From positions 139,821 to 203,820 of the forward strand of contig JAMCSD010000006.1 in NCBI GenBank assembly GCA_023380755.1: 64,000 bases of DNA. The letters run 5' to 3'. This document shows, in pieces, positions 32,304-39,765 of the stretch. The DNA comes from Patescibacteria group bacterium (GTDB lineage: Bacteria > Patescibacteria > Microgenomatia > UBA12405). The notes below the pieces were generated by a model that was given only the letters and a program-made list of their open reading frames with translations, made no database searches and was not told the DNA's origin. A program made the position numbers and the translations under genes. The stretch's first letter is position 1, and each line of letters starts with the position of its first letter.

Positions 32304-32933
32304 ATGAGAATCATTAAATCGGAGCTTCTGCCGGCTAATGCCAGCCTTGTGGTTTACAGCCGCTACCTCGATCAAATTTTCTTTACTGGCTTGTCCCCCT
32401 TTGGCCGGGCCATGTCCACGGTCAATCAAGCCGAAGAAATTATCATTGCTCTTTGCCAGCAGGAAAGGCTTGATCTTCACGGCACGATGTTTTTTGACCT
32501 CCGGACCCATCTTCAATATGACTATTTGCGCCCCGGAGAGTATGAAGCTTATTATGTTTTTTGCCAGCGCCGCAATCTCCACGTTAGCCTCCACTGGCAG
32601 CTTATGTCAGCTAACACCGACCGCTTTAAAACCCGTGACCTTTGGCAACTTCCTAAGGCCGTTCTCCATGAATTTCGTACCTACATCTTTGCTCCCCGCT
32701 GGGGTGAGGAAGTGACCCTCAACCTCGTCGATTGGATTGCCGGACTGACTCCCGATGAAGTTGAAAAGGAAATAAATACTCTCGTCCAGTCTGCCAATCT
32801 GCAACTCCAACCATCGGATAAAGAAACCACTGCTATCCAGTTGCGGCTCGCCCTGCGCCATTTTTTCGAAAATCCCTCACGTTACTCTCATTTACCTACC
32901 GTTTCGGCAGCCTTAGCCCCGATCCCTCTTTAG
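32304..32933 (+). CDS. Hypothetical protein, paralogue pair member B with C-terminal extension
   Basis: This 209-residue protein begins at an ATG after TAAGGAG. Residues 1-130 resemble the upstream protein (shared F-F-D/E-x-x-T-H, G-E-Y, L-W-x-L-P and E-F motifs). Residues about 135-209 are an added helical region (LTPDEVEKEINTLVQSANLQ...), absent from member A. No catalytic motif is recognised. A large nested hairpin follows the stop codon. Confidence 0.65.
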   Translation: MRIIKSELLPANASLVVYSRYLDQIFFTGLSPFGRAMSTVNQAEEIIIALCQQERLDLHGTMFFDLRTHLQYDYLRPGEYEAYYVFCQRRNLHVSLHWQLMSANTDRFKTRDLWQLPKAVLHEFRTYIFAPRWGEEVTLNLVDWIAGLTPDEVEKEINTLVQSANLQLQPSDKETTAIQLRLALRHFFENPSRYSHLPTVSAALAPIPL

Positions 32934-32974
32934 TGGCCGCCGCGACTCAACCATCACCTTCCTTGTTGTAAAAA

Positions 32975-33049
32975 TGCCCCGCCGCCTTCGGTCATACTGG
33001 TTCGTTTCTACCACAGAAACAACAACCCTAAAACCGAAGCAGCGGGGCA
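32975..33049 (+). repeat. Large nested hairpin after paralogue pair
   Basis: Outer arms TGCCCCGCCGCCTTCGGT (32975-32992) and ACCGAAGCAGCGGGGCA (33033-33049) pair with one bulge. An inner hairpin GTTTCT-ACCAC-AGAAAC lies at 33004-33020. There is no T-run, so it could be a structured RNA or a 3'-end stabiliser. Confidence 0.75.
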
Positions 33050-33085
33050 AAAACAAATCCGATTTTCCCGTAATACTAACCATCC

Positions 33086-33164
33086 TATAATATTGATTTT
33101 TCCCTTAATTTCTGATATTATCCACACTCGATAGTAAGAAATGCCTCTCTGCGAGGCTTTTTTC
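33086..33164 (+). ncRNA. Possible short transcript ending at a terminator
   Basis: TATAAT at 33086-33091 predicts a start near 33098, and a terminator (GCCTC-tctgc-GAGGC then six T, 33143-33163) lies about 50 bases later. The two bracket an RNA of roughly 65 bases with no ORF. The terminator may equally just end the upstream operon. Confidence 0.35.
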
Positions 33165-33223
33165 TTGCTTTATTTTTGTACTTTAACAACCCGAGAGTAT
33201 TTACACCTAACTTTGGAATGATG

Positions 33224-33261
33224 CGTTCGCTGTGCCCCGCTACCGCGGGATAGAGTGAACG
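33224..33261 (+). promoter_or_regulatory. Two-part hairpin in the leader of the lipoprotein operon
   Basis: CGTTCGCT (33224-33231) pairs with AGTGAACG (33254-33261) with one wobble, enclosing CCCGC/GCGGG (33236-33240, 33245-33249). It ends 11 bases before an AAGGAAGG ribosome site and could affect translation. Confidence 0.5.
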
Positions 33262-33287
33262 TATCAATCTACAAAGGAAGGTTAATC

Positions 33288-35009
33288 ATGTTTACCCGCC
33301 AGTTTCGTTTTTTACCGTTAGCCGTATACATTATCATTCTGTCTGCCTGCGCTACGTCCGTTGCGGTTACCGGTAGCGGTACTCCCATGGAGTATCTTTA
33401 CGATCAGGTCTCGCAAGGGACACTCGCTGCCTGGGGTTTTGCCCACCTCGTGGTGCCTATACTCTGGGCTTGTGTGGTCGGTGTCGTTCTTGGCGCCTTC
33501 ACCAATAAAGGCGTTGGTTTTATTGCCGGTATTGTTGTCGCGGTTGGTATCTTTATTTTCATGTCTGGTGATATCAACAATCGTGCTGATGCCCAGGGCA
33601 TTCATGCCATGACTGCTGGTTTCGACCAAGCCAAGACTAATAAAGCCAATGTCTACATCGAAGTTTTGCATGTTCCGATAGTGGCTGCCACGGTTCAAAC
33701 CCGCTCTTGCCGCTCCTCCATCAATTCCTCGACAGGTTGCGGTCCCTATGAATGGAGCCACGAAGTTAATCCTCATAAGTGCAACTGCACCTGCACCAGC
33801 AAGACCAAAAGTGGAACTTGTCTTAGTGAATCCTGTAACACCTGTTGGGATACAGAATACGTTCCGTACTTTAACCAGCTCGATCAGTATGCCATACGTG
33901 TTCGGATGATGGACTCGCTAGCTAATTCCGAAACGGGACTCACCAAAGATCCCAACACCAAGGATTGCCCGACGCGTATCCTCTCCGATCATTGGATGGT
34001 ACCGCCTGACTATAACAGTCACTGGTATGGAGGCAGCCGCTATCAGGTTAAAGCATCCGACTACACCCCACCCGCTGATTGGACTTTGTACTCCAACGCC
34101 TTGAAAAACAACACCATTCCTTTGGCGAATGTCTATCACCAGTATACTAATTGGACCTTCGCCTCCGACGCTACGGTCTACCGACAGACGCAAAACAATG
34201 TCGCTACCTACCAAAAAGCCGGACTCTTGCCGACTATGAATACCATATATAGTCGCCTTGGTCAGGGCTGGCCGGCGGCTTACGACTTTGTCCAATTCGT
34301 TGGTGGCCTCCATGTACCCCAGGATCAATACCAAGCTTGGCAAGATCTCGCGAGCACCTTCAGTACCTTCTTTGGCAATGACCGCCAAGGTTCACTTGAG
34401 TTGGTCTTTGCGCCGAAGACTGCTGTTGATTCGCTGGGTACGGTCGATCTTTGGGCCGATACCATCAGGGCTGCTTATTCTGCCAAGGGTGCTTGGGACT
34501 TTAGCCTCAACGGCCAAAAACTCCAGCGGCTAATGCCCAAGAACATGTTCATCATCGCCTGCGAAGTGGACGGCAACACCATCCCCGCCGCTGGCTGTCG
34601 TTTCCGCACCGGAATGCCTCAAGGCAACGAGCAAGTCATTGATGACTTTGCTACCGGTCGGCCGACCCAACTTCTGAACATGACCTTCGCGCCAGTAAGC
34701 TTCTTTGGTGATCTTAAAGCCGTCCCGGCTCCCGGTAAAGACGGTTTCCCGGTGGTCAAATTACAGCGAGACGGCAATCATCCGATTGATCTTCTCTTGC
34801 GCGATGACCCCGCCGGTGTTCGTCGTATCAGTATGAAAGGGTACGATTATCTGAAAGCGGATATCACCTTGGACCAGTCAGAAATGACGGCCTTGGTTAA
34901 CGCCGAGATTAAGGTCCAATCCGATGCCGCCCTCGTCTCAATAATCATCCCGATCGTGGCTTTAGTCATTGTCGGATTTGGTTTGGTTGCTATCAAGAGT
35001 CAGAGTTAA
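33288..35009 (+). CDS. Large Cys-rich membrane lipoprotein, unknown function
   Basis: The start at 33288 follows AAGGAAGG and gives 573 residues. A signal peptide ends in a lipobox (ILSAC, Cys near 22). Two hydrophobic helices (about 45-90) and one C-terminal helix (about 545-567) follow or close a large soluble part. Residues about 142-185 hold nine Cys including HKCNCTCTSK and CLSESCNTCW. These may bind metal or form disulfides. No family was recognised. The next gene, 20 bases downstream, encodes a second lipoprotein, so the two probably form a surface complex. Confidence 0.6.
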   Translation: MFTRQFRFLPLAVYIIILSACATSVAVTGSGTPMEYLYDQVSQGTLAAWGFAHLVVPILWACVVGVVLGAFTNKGVGFIAGIVVAVGIFIFMSGDINNRADAQGIHAMTAGFDQAKTNKANVYIEVLHVPIVAATVQTRSCRSSINSSTGCGPYEWSHEVNPHKCNCTCTSKTKSGTCLSESCNTCWDTEYVPYFNQLDQYAIRVRMMDSLANSETGLTKDPNTKDCPTRILSDHWMVPPDYNSHWYGGSRYQVKASDYTPPADWTLYSNALKNNTIPLANVYHQYTNWTFASDATVYRQTQNNVATYQKAGLLPTMNTIYSRLGQGWPAAYDFVQFVGGLHVPQDQYQAWQDLASTFSTFFGNDRQGSLELVFAPKTAVDSLGTVDLWADTIRAAYSAKGAWDFSLNGQKLQRLMPKNMFIIACEVDGNTIPAAGCRFRTGMPQGNEQVIDDFATGRPTQLLNMTFAPVSFFGDLKAVPAPGKDGFPVVKLQRDGNHPIDLLLRDDPAGVRRISMKGYDYLKADITLDQSEMTALVNAEIKVQSDAALVSIIIPIVALVIVGFGLVAIKSQS

Positions 35010-35029
35010 GTAATCGGAGGTAAAAACAC

Positions 35030-36010
35030 ATGAACCGCAAGAATAGTTTGACCCTGTTTGCCCTTTCGCTCGTCATCGCTTTGCTCGCTGCCTGTGGCTC
35101 TCCGGCTCAAACCGCCCTCGGTTTGTCCGCTGGTTTGAAAACCGCTTATATAGAAGCGGATACGGTCTACAGTCAGCTAGTCACCCAAGAAACCACCATC
35201 GACGCCGATTACCAAGTCTGGATGGAATCGTACAGTACGATGTTGGCTGGTGCCGGGGATCAGCTCACGCTGGTCAACCAGTGCTTCAGCAACACCGCCA
35301 CAGTGATTGCCCAGGCAGCTAATAGCGTTTTCTCCAAGGATGCCAACGGTAACCCCGTTTCGGCAGCCGATGAAAACAAGGCCTTCATCAATGCCTTAGG
35401 TACGGGTGGCTCACTTTATGCCGGGAACGTTGACAAATGCCAGCAAGCCGCCTTGGATCTTATGTCCTATGTCCGCGTCAAGCGTGACAGCTTGCTTGGT
35501 GCTCGGACCAAGATCATTGACGAACTTCGTGCCTACGACTTGAGCCAGGTACGCAATCTCAAAATTGCCACGGTGATGCACTTCTACAACCAGTACGGGC
35601 CTGAACTGGCACAACTGGAACAGAAGGGCGAAACCGCCCTCCTCGATGCGGTCGCTTCCGGTGCCGGCCTCCAGCCGATGCCGATTACCTTCATTGGTTT
35701 TCCGACTTCGGCGTTGAAGGTTGAGTCCCGCAGTCAGGATATCTGTTCGTATTATTACGGCCTGTATACCGGCGAAACCAAGACGCCCCAGAATCGGAAT
35801 AAGGAGTTGTACTTAACGGATGACTGGAATCCGGCTTTAAAGAGCTGTCAGCTCTATCGTTACTCGGCTTATGAGTACATGAGCCGGGCGTTCCTGACTC
35901 AGCAAGCCTCAGTCCGCATTGATTGTGGACAAGATGCCGGAATTCAGGACAAAATGAATCCCGATTGCACCGTCTCTTCACCGACCGCCGAACCCACCAA
36001 GACCAAGTAA
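35030..36010 (+). CDS. Lipoprotein, partner of the Cys-rich protein
   Basis: This 326-residue protein has a strong lipoprotein signal (ALLAACGS, Cys near 22). The mature part is predicted helical to about residue 210 (LKTAYIEADTVYSQLVTQET...), then a Cys-containing region to the end with a PTAEPTKTK tail. The long-helix layout recalls LemA-type proteins, but no LemA signature is seen. A CGGAGG site precedes the ATG. A large nested hairpin follows the stop codon. Function is unknown. Confidence 0.6.
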   Translation: MNRKNSLTLFALSLVIALLAACGSPAQTALGLSAGLKTAYIEADTVYSQLVTQETTIDADYQVWMESYSTMLAGAGDQLTLVNQCFSNTATVIAQAANSVFSKDANGNPVSAADENKAFINALGTGGSLYAGNVDKCQQAALDLMSYVRVKRDSLLGARTKIIDELRAYDLSQVRNLKIATVMHFYNQYGPELAQLEQKGETALLDAVASGAGLQPMPITFIGFPTSALKVESRSQDICSYYYGLYTGETKTPQNRNKELYLTDDWNPALKSCQLYRYSAYEYMSRAFLTQQASVRIDCGQDAGIQDKMNPDCTVSSPTAEPTKTK

Positions 36011-36021
36011 ATACTCTCGCT

Positions 36022-36084
36022 CACTAGCGCTCGACCTGAAGGGGTTTTCCTTTCGAGAACCCCTTCTCTTTGACCGCGCTAGTG
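36022..36084 (+). repeat. Nested hairpin after lipoprotein operon
   Basis: Outer arms CACTAGCGC (36022-36030) and GCGCTAGTG (36076-36084) are perfect. An inner stem AAGGGGTT.TC / GA.AACCCCTT lies at 36039-36066. The inner part followed by CTCTTTG could terminate transcription weakly. Confidence 0.75.
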
Positions 36085-36154
36085 TGTCTGTCCTTCTACA
36101 AATGTGCGTTTGTACTGATGAGACCAAAAGGTCGAAAAGGATACACAGTAGATA

Positions 36155-36160
36155 TATAAT
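36155..36160 (+). promoter_or_regulatory. -10 box of the short CSD-like gene
   Basis: A consensus TATAAT at 36155-36160 predicts a leader of about 59 bases that ends in an AAAGGAG ribosome site at 36210-36216. Confidence 0.5.
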
Positions 36161-36225
36161 AAGTTGTTCCTTAAAAGTCTTGTTGGAATGCATTGATATA
36201 TACACACCCAAAGGAGTTCATGACG

Positions 36226-36504
36226 ATGGAACTAAAGAAAGGTACCGTCCTCTGGTGCCGCAATGGTAACGGATCAGTCAAGGTTGATGGCCGGTGTACC
36301 GCTTTTAGCCTTACCAACTATCAAATTTTACGCGCTGAAAATGACCACCTTGTCTGGCAAGCTTCGCAACGACCACCGGTCGCACCCGACGCATATGAAA
36401 CCATTTGTCTTGAGCAGGATGACGTAACCGGCAAGGTCCTCCATTGGACCTCGAAGTATGTCTACGACATTGCGGTTGCGCCATTGCTATCACAAAATAA
36501 ATAA
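36226..36504 (+). CDS. Short CSD-like protein, paralogue of a module in 27875-29149
   Basis: The ATG at 36226 lies nine bases after AGGAG and gives 92 residues; an ATG six bases earlier is too close to the SD. The sequence KKGTVLWCRNGNGSVKVDG is followed by ENDHLVWQ, RPPV and WTSKYVYD. These match in order the third module of the protein at 27875-29149 (ARVAKWN, ENNRLVWK, RPPV, WTRYTLF). It is therefore a stand-alone copy of that module and probably also a small beta-barrel nucleic-acid binder. The gene is monocistronic. Confidence 0.6.
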   Translation: MELKKGTVLWCRNGNGSVKVDGRCTAFSLTNYQILRAENDHLVWQASQRPPVAPDAYETICLEQDDVTGKVLHWTSKYVYDIAVAPLLSQNK

Positions 36505-36536
36505 GTCGCCTACACTCGTTCTCCTCCCCAACAAGC

Positions 36537-36613
36537 CACGGCTAACAGACCTCAAATAAAATCACTGGACCCCCAAGCGGATCCACAATCTTTTATTTTT
36601 GCTGTTAGCCGTG
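36537..36613. repeat. Large nested hairpin after short CSD-like gene
   Basis: Perfect 12-bp outer arms CACGGCTAACAG (36537-36548) and CTGTTAGCCGTG (36602-36613) enclose AAATAAAA/TTTTATTT and a central TGGA/TCCA stem. It lies between convergent genes just before a conventional terminator. Confidence 0.8.
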
Positions 36614-36637
36614 TTTAATCAATTTTAATTACTCAAA

Positions 36638-36670
36638 ATCCCCCCGCTGCGGCGGGGGGATTTCTTTTTG
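36638..36670. terminator. Bidirectional intrinsic terminator
   Basis: An 8-bp GC arm pair (CCCCCCGC / GCGGGGGG, 36640-36659) is followed by ATTTCTTTTT on the plus strand and ATTTTGAG on the minus strand. It lies between convergent transcription units. Confidence 0.85.
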
Positions 36671-36684
36671 GTTCCCATCTTTTA

Positions 36685-38265
36685 TCAATGGACTACATTA
36701 ATATCACTCGATTTTTGGGCCACCATATTTCCCTGGTTATTTTTGACTACAAAATTAACATGATACGGGCCGTTACCTCTCCATTTCCAGGAACTGACAT
36801 CTACCGGTGCTTCTTCGTGTGGTGCATCGGTATTATTTTCGTACATCGAATTCAGTTGACCGCCGTCAACCTGCCAGTACATCGTCTCATTATTTGACGA
36901 GCCGTTTGGCAACTGAGCCTTAAAAGGTTGCAGTCCGGATACCGTGGCATTGTTCACCGGCCACCAAATGTTTATGTCTCCCGCTGACGAAGCCTGATTA
37001 TTCGCTGCGGTGGTGGGGGTTGGTGTCGGACTAATCTGGCTAACCGCCATTGGTACTGGGGCGCTGGTCGGCGTTGGTGTTACCGGTGCAACGACGGCAT
37101 TTACCGCCACCGGATCGGCTGTCATCGGTAGTGCCGCTTCAATCGGTTGTAACTTTTGCATTTTTGCCTGATTAACGGTCTGCCAATCATCTGCCAAAAT
37201 CCCGCCGGTATCACCCGAATTAGGGTTCCAGCACCAGTAAGTCCAAGATGTTTGCGTACCCTTAAGGTAGGACACTAAAGCATCAATCCATTGTTGGTCT
37301 GAGGTGGTTTCTAATTTCGTTCCAAATTCTCCCACCCACACTGGCGCCGCATTGTTTTTCACAATATAGCCCCACATGCTATCCCATAGGCTACTCAGAT
37401 TATTGGGATATGATGGGTCACTAAACCATGGCTGGTTATTAACTGACGATGGGTAGTCGTGGACCGAATAAACTAATCGGCCGGGAACGGAAAGGGTTAT
37501 CGGGTGGTCTTTGACTCCCATCAGGTTTCCTCCCCACCAATACCAATTATTGTTATAAGCCTGGACTCCCTCAACCATAATTAGGACGTTTGGATTAACC
37601 GATAAAATGGCATTTCCCGCCTTAGTTGCTGCTGCTTGCCAATCGGTACTCGGATCGCCGCAACCCCAGCAGGCATTATCATGAGGCTCATTATGCAAAT
37701 CCATACCGATTACGGTTGAATTATTGGCATAACGTTGGGCCAGCATCTGCCAATCACTCATCCATTTGCTTTCACTCAGTGATGATGAATACCACAAGGC
37801 TGATTGGCCGCTGCTATCCGGCCGGTGTTGGTCAAGAATTACTTTCAGCCCGATTTGTCCGGCGTAAGCCACCACTTTATCCATAATTTGTAGTGGTGAT
37901 AACCCCTGTAGATCGGCATTCTTACTGTAATCAATTCCGTTAGGCGTACTCCCATTGTTCAAGGCTTGATTGGAAAAGGGGAGGCGGATTGTATTGAATC
38001 CCAGCGACTTCATCTGGTCCATCATGTCTTTATAACCTCGGGCCCAAAGTCCGTGGGGAGCAAAAGATCCGGTCTCCAATCCAAACCAATTAATGCCAGC
38101 GATTTTCACCGTGTGGCCGGAATCGTCTAAGATTTGACTCCCGCTGGTATGCCACCATCCGCCACCCGCCGCCAGAATCTTTTGGGGAAGCAGGCTTTGG
38201 AGTGACCAAACTATCGTCAGGTTAACGACAACAAGTAAAATCCTCAGGGCAGTTGAGTTTTTCAC
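36685..38265 (-). CDS. Exported GH5 endoglucanase-like cellulase with repeat C-terminal domain
   Basis: This 526-residue protein has a signal peptide (to about residue 33) and a GH5 barrel (about 35-380) with acid/base Glu193 in DLHNEP and nucleophile Glu313 in VGEFGT, plus YSVHDYP and GINWFG motifs. A Pro/Thr linker leads to a C-terminal domain (about 430-526, INIWWP...YWQVDGG...SSWKWRGNGPY) that is also found in the protein at 8681-10504. It closes the cellulose-synthase-like operon and probably trims the polymer made there. The start is a GTG nine bases after a CATACT box. Confidence 0.88.
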   Translation of the reverse strand: MKNSTALRILLVVVNLTIVWSLQSLLPQKILAAGGGWWHTSGSQILDDSGHTVKIAGINWFGLETGSFAPHGLWARGYKDMMDQMKSLGFNTIRLPFSNQALNNGSTPNGIDYSKNADLQGLSPLQIMDKVVAYAGQIGLKVILDQHRPDSSGQSALWYSSSLSESKWMSDWQMLAQRYANNSTVIGMDLHNEPHDNACWGCGDPSTDWQAAATKAGNAILSVNPNVLIMVEGVQAYNNNWYWWGGNLMGVKDHPITLSVPGRLVYSVHDYPSSVNNQPWFSDPSYPNNLSSLWDSMWGYIVKNNAAPVWVGEFGTKLETTSDQQWIDALVSYLKGTQTSWTYWCWNPNSGDTGGILADDWQTVNQAKMQKLQPIEAALPMTADPVAVNAVVAPVTPTPTSAPVPMAVSQISPTPTPTTAANNQASSAGDINIWWPVNNATVSGLQPFKAQLPNGSSNNETMYWQVDGGQLNSMYENNTDAPHEEAPVDVSSWKWRGNGPYHVNFVVKNNQGNMVAQKSSDINVVH

Positions 38266-38313
38266 GGTTTGGGGAGTATGCTAACACGCCCCGGTTGACC
38301 GATGCAAATCCGT

Positions 38314-39765
38314 TTAGTCGTACCGTAATTTATAGACCCGAATATCAATAGATGCCGGAAATTCCATACTTTTTAATCGCTGATAATGGTGGTCCATGTA
38401 ATCCACTATCTTTCCTTGGTAACCCTGATCATAAGACAATACCAAATAGATATTATCGTAAACTTTAGCGTAATCTTTAAGTTGGGAAACTAGCTCATTG
38501 GTCGTGAAAGGAGGAATCGGCCCTTGCACATAACGGTTCCAATGGGGAATAGTATCTATTCTGGCCAAACCTCCATAATAATATTCAATCGGGTAAACCG
38601 TGAAAGGTGCACTCACTGCGATAATATCGTGAGGGGTAGCATGGGTTACCAGGTATTTATCCACCTCTCGATAACTCTCCTTTACTGGTGTCATGGCCGA
38701 GGTGTCTTGGAAGTTTAATGAGAGCAGCATCAAGGCAATTATCACTACCGACACGATGGAAATTACCTGCCGTCCAAAATTAATTAGAATCCATGCCAGC
38801 AGCGTAAACAAAGACGGGGTCACAAAGATCAGATAACGGGGTAAAAATATTGGTTTAAAAAAAGAAAATAAATAAATTAACAACACGGGCAGAATGCTGA
38901 TCACCACAAAATAATCCGTCCGCTGAAGTTTCACTGTTACCTGTCGCGTGAAAATAAAAAAGATAATCATTAAGAATAATGGCCATAAAGAAATCACTAT
39001 CGATTGGATTAACTGATTTTGAAAACCGATAAAGAAATTGAAATATATTTGCAGCAAGTTAAAAGAATTCGGCTGTGGGATTATTGGTTGGGTGTTGGCC
39101 GCCAATCCCAAAGTGTACACATAATATGCCCATGGTAAAAACAGGTTTACCATACAAGCCCCCAGCAATATAAAGGTTATTGTTAATTGGCGGCTGCTCT
39201 CAAACTTTTTGATTAACAGGTATATTGCCTGGGACAGCAACATGAAGGCGAAAAAATAGTGACTATATATTCCCAAGAGACCGGTAATAAAATAACCCCA
39301 TCGCCCTTTTTCTCCTTTACTGTCCACTATCTGTAAAAAATAATAATGGTTGACTGTGGCCAACAAAGTGAGGAGGGTATAGGTCCGTGCTTCTTGGCTA
39401 TACCATAAGACAAAAGGGGAGAGGGCAAATAAAGCCGTTCCCAAAATTGCTGTTGCTCGGTTTGTTACTCGTTTAATCAGAAAATACAAAAACGGTAACG
39501 TCAGGATAAAAAATATCAACGAAAGCAATCGGGAAATAACTATATCCGTCCCCAAAATTTGCATCCAGAAATGCAAAATAAGCGTATATAACGGCGTTTG
39601 AACGTCTTGTCCGTTAATCTTTAATAATGTTGGTACCGACTTCGTGGCCACCCAGATTGATTGAGCCTCATCAAGACGTATGGACTGGGAATAAAGATAA
39701 AATAAATTAATTAATAAAGAGGCAATGACTACGGCATAAATGATAAAAACTTCTAGTCTTTTCAT
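38314..39765 (-). CDS. GT-C type membrane glycosyltransferase (GT39/ArnT/PMT-like)
   Basis: This 483-residue protein has about 11 transmembrane helices. Its first outer loop holds the GT-C acidic motif RLDEAQSIWVATKSVPTLL, followed by QTPLYTLILHFWMQ and SPFVLWYSQEARTYTLL, which are characteristic of the PMT_2/ArnT-like group. Such enzymes transfer a sugar from a polyprenyl carrier to a protein, lipid or glycan outside the membrane. It overlaps the synthase gene by four bases. The polyprenyl supply links it to UppP and DgkA. Confidence 0.8.
   Translation of the reverse strand: MKRLEVFIIYAVVIASLLINLFYLYSQSIRLDEAQSIWVATKSVPTLLKINGQDVQTPLYTLILHFWMQILGTDIVISRLLSLIFFILTLPFLYFLIKRVTNRATAILGTALFALSPFVLWYSQEARTYTLLTLLATVNHYYFLQIVDSKGEKGRWGYFITGLLGIYSHYFFAFMLLSQAIYLLIKKFESSRQLTITFILLGACMVNLFLPWAYYVYTLGLAANTQPIIPQPNSFNLLQIYFNFFIGFQNQLIQSIVISLWPLFLMIIFFIFTRQVTVKLQRTDYFVVISILPVLLIYLFSFFKPIFLPRYLIFVTPSLFTLLAWILINFGRQVISIVSVVIIALMLLSLNFQDTSAMTPVKESYREVDKYLVTHATPHDIIAVSAPFTVYPIEYYYGGLARIDTIPHWNRYVQGPIPPFTTNELVSQLKDYAKVYDNIYLVLSYDQGYQGKIVDYMDHHYQRLKSMEFPASIDIRVYKLRYD

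Larger units (their letters stand above)
32934..33287 (+). other. Gene-free gap with three RNA-like structures
   Basis: This 354-base gap has a large nested hairpin (32975-33049), a TATAAT box with a terminator 50 bases later (33086-33164) and a two-part hairpin just before the SD of the next gene (33224-33261). No open frame of useful length was found. Confidence 0.6.

Noticed and set aside
27269..36613. Nested hairpins as copies of a MITE or other mobile element
   Set aside because: The arms share no sequence and no target-site duplications were visible.
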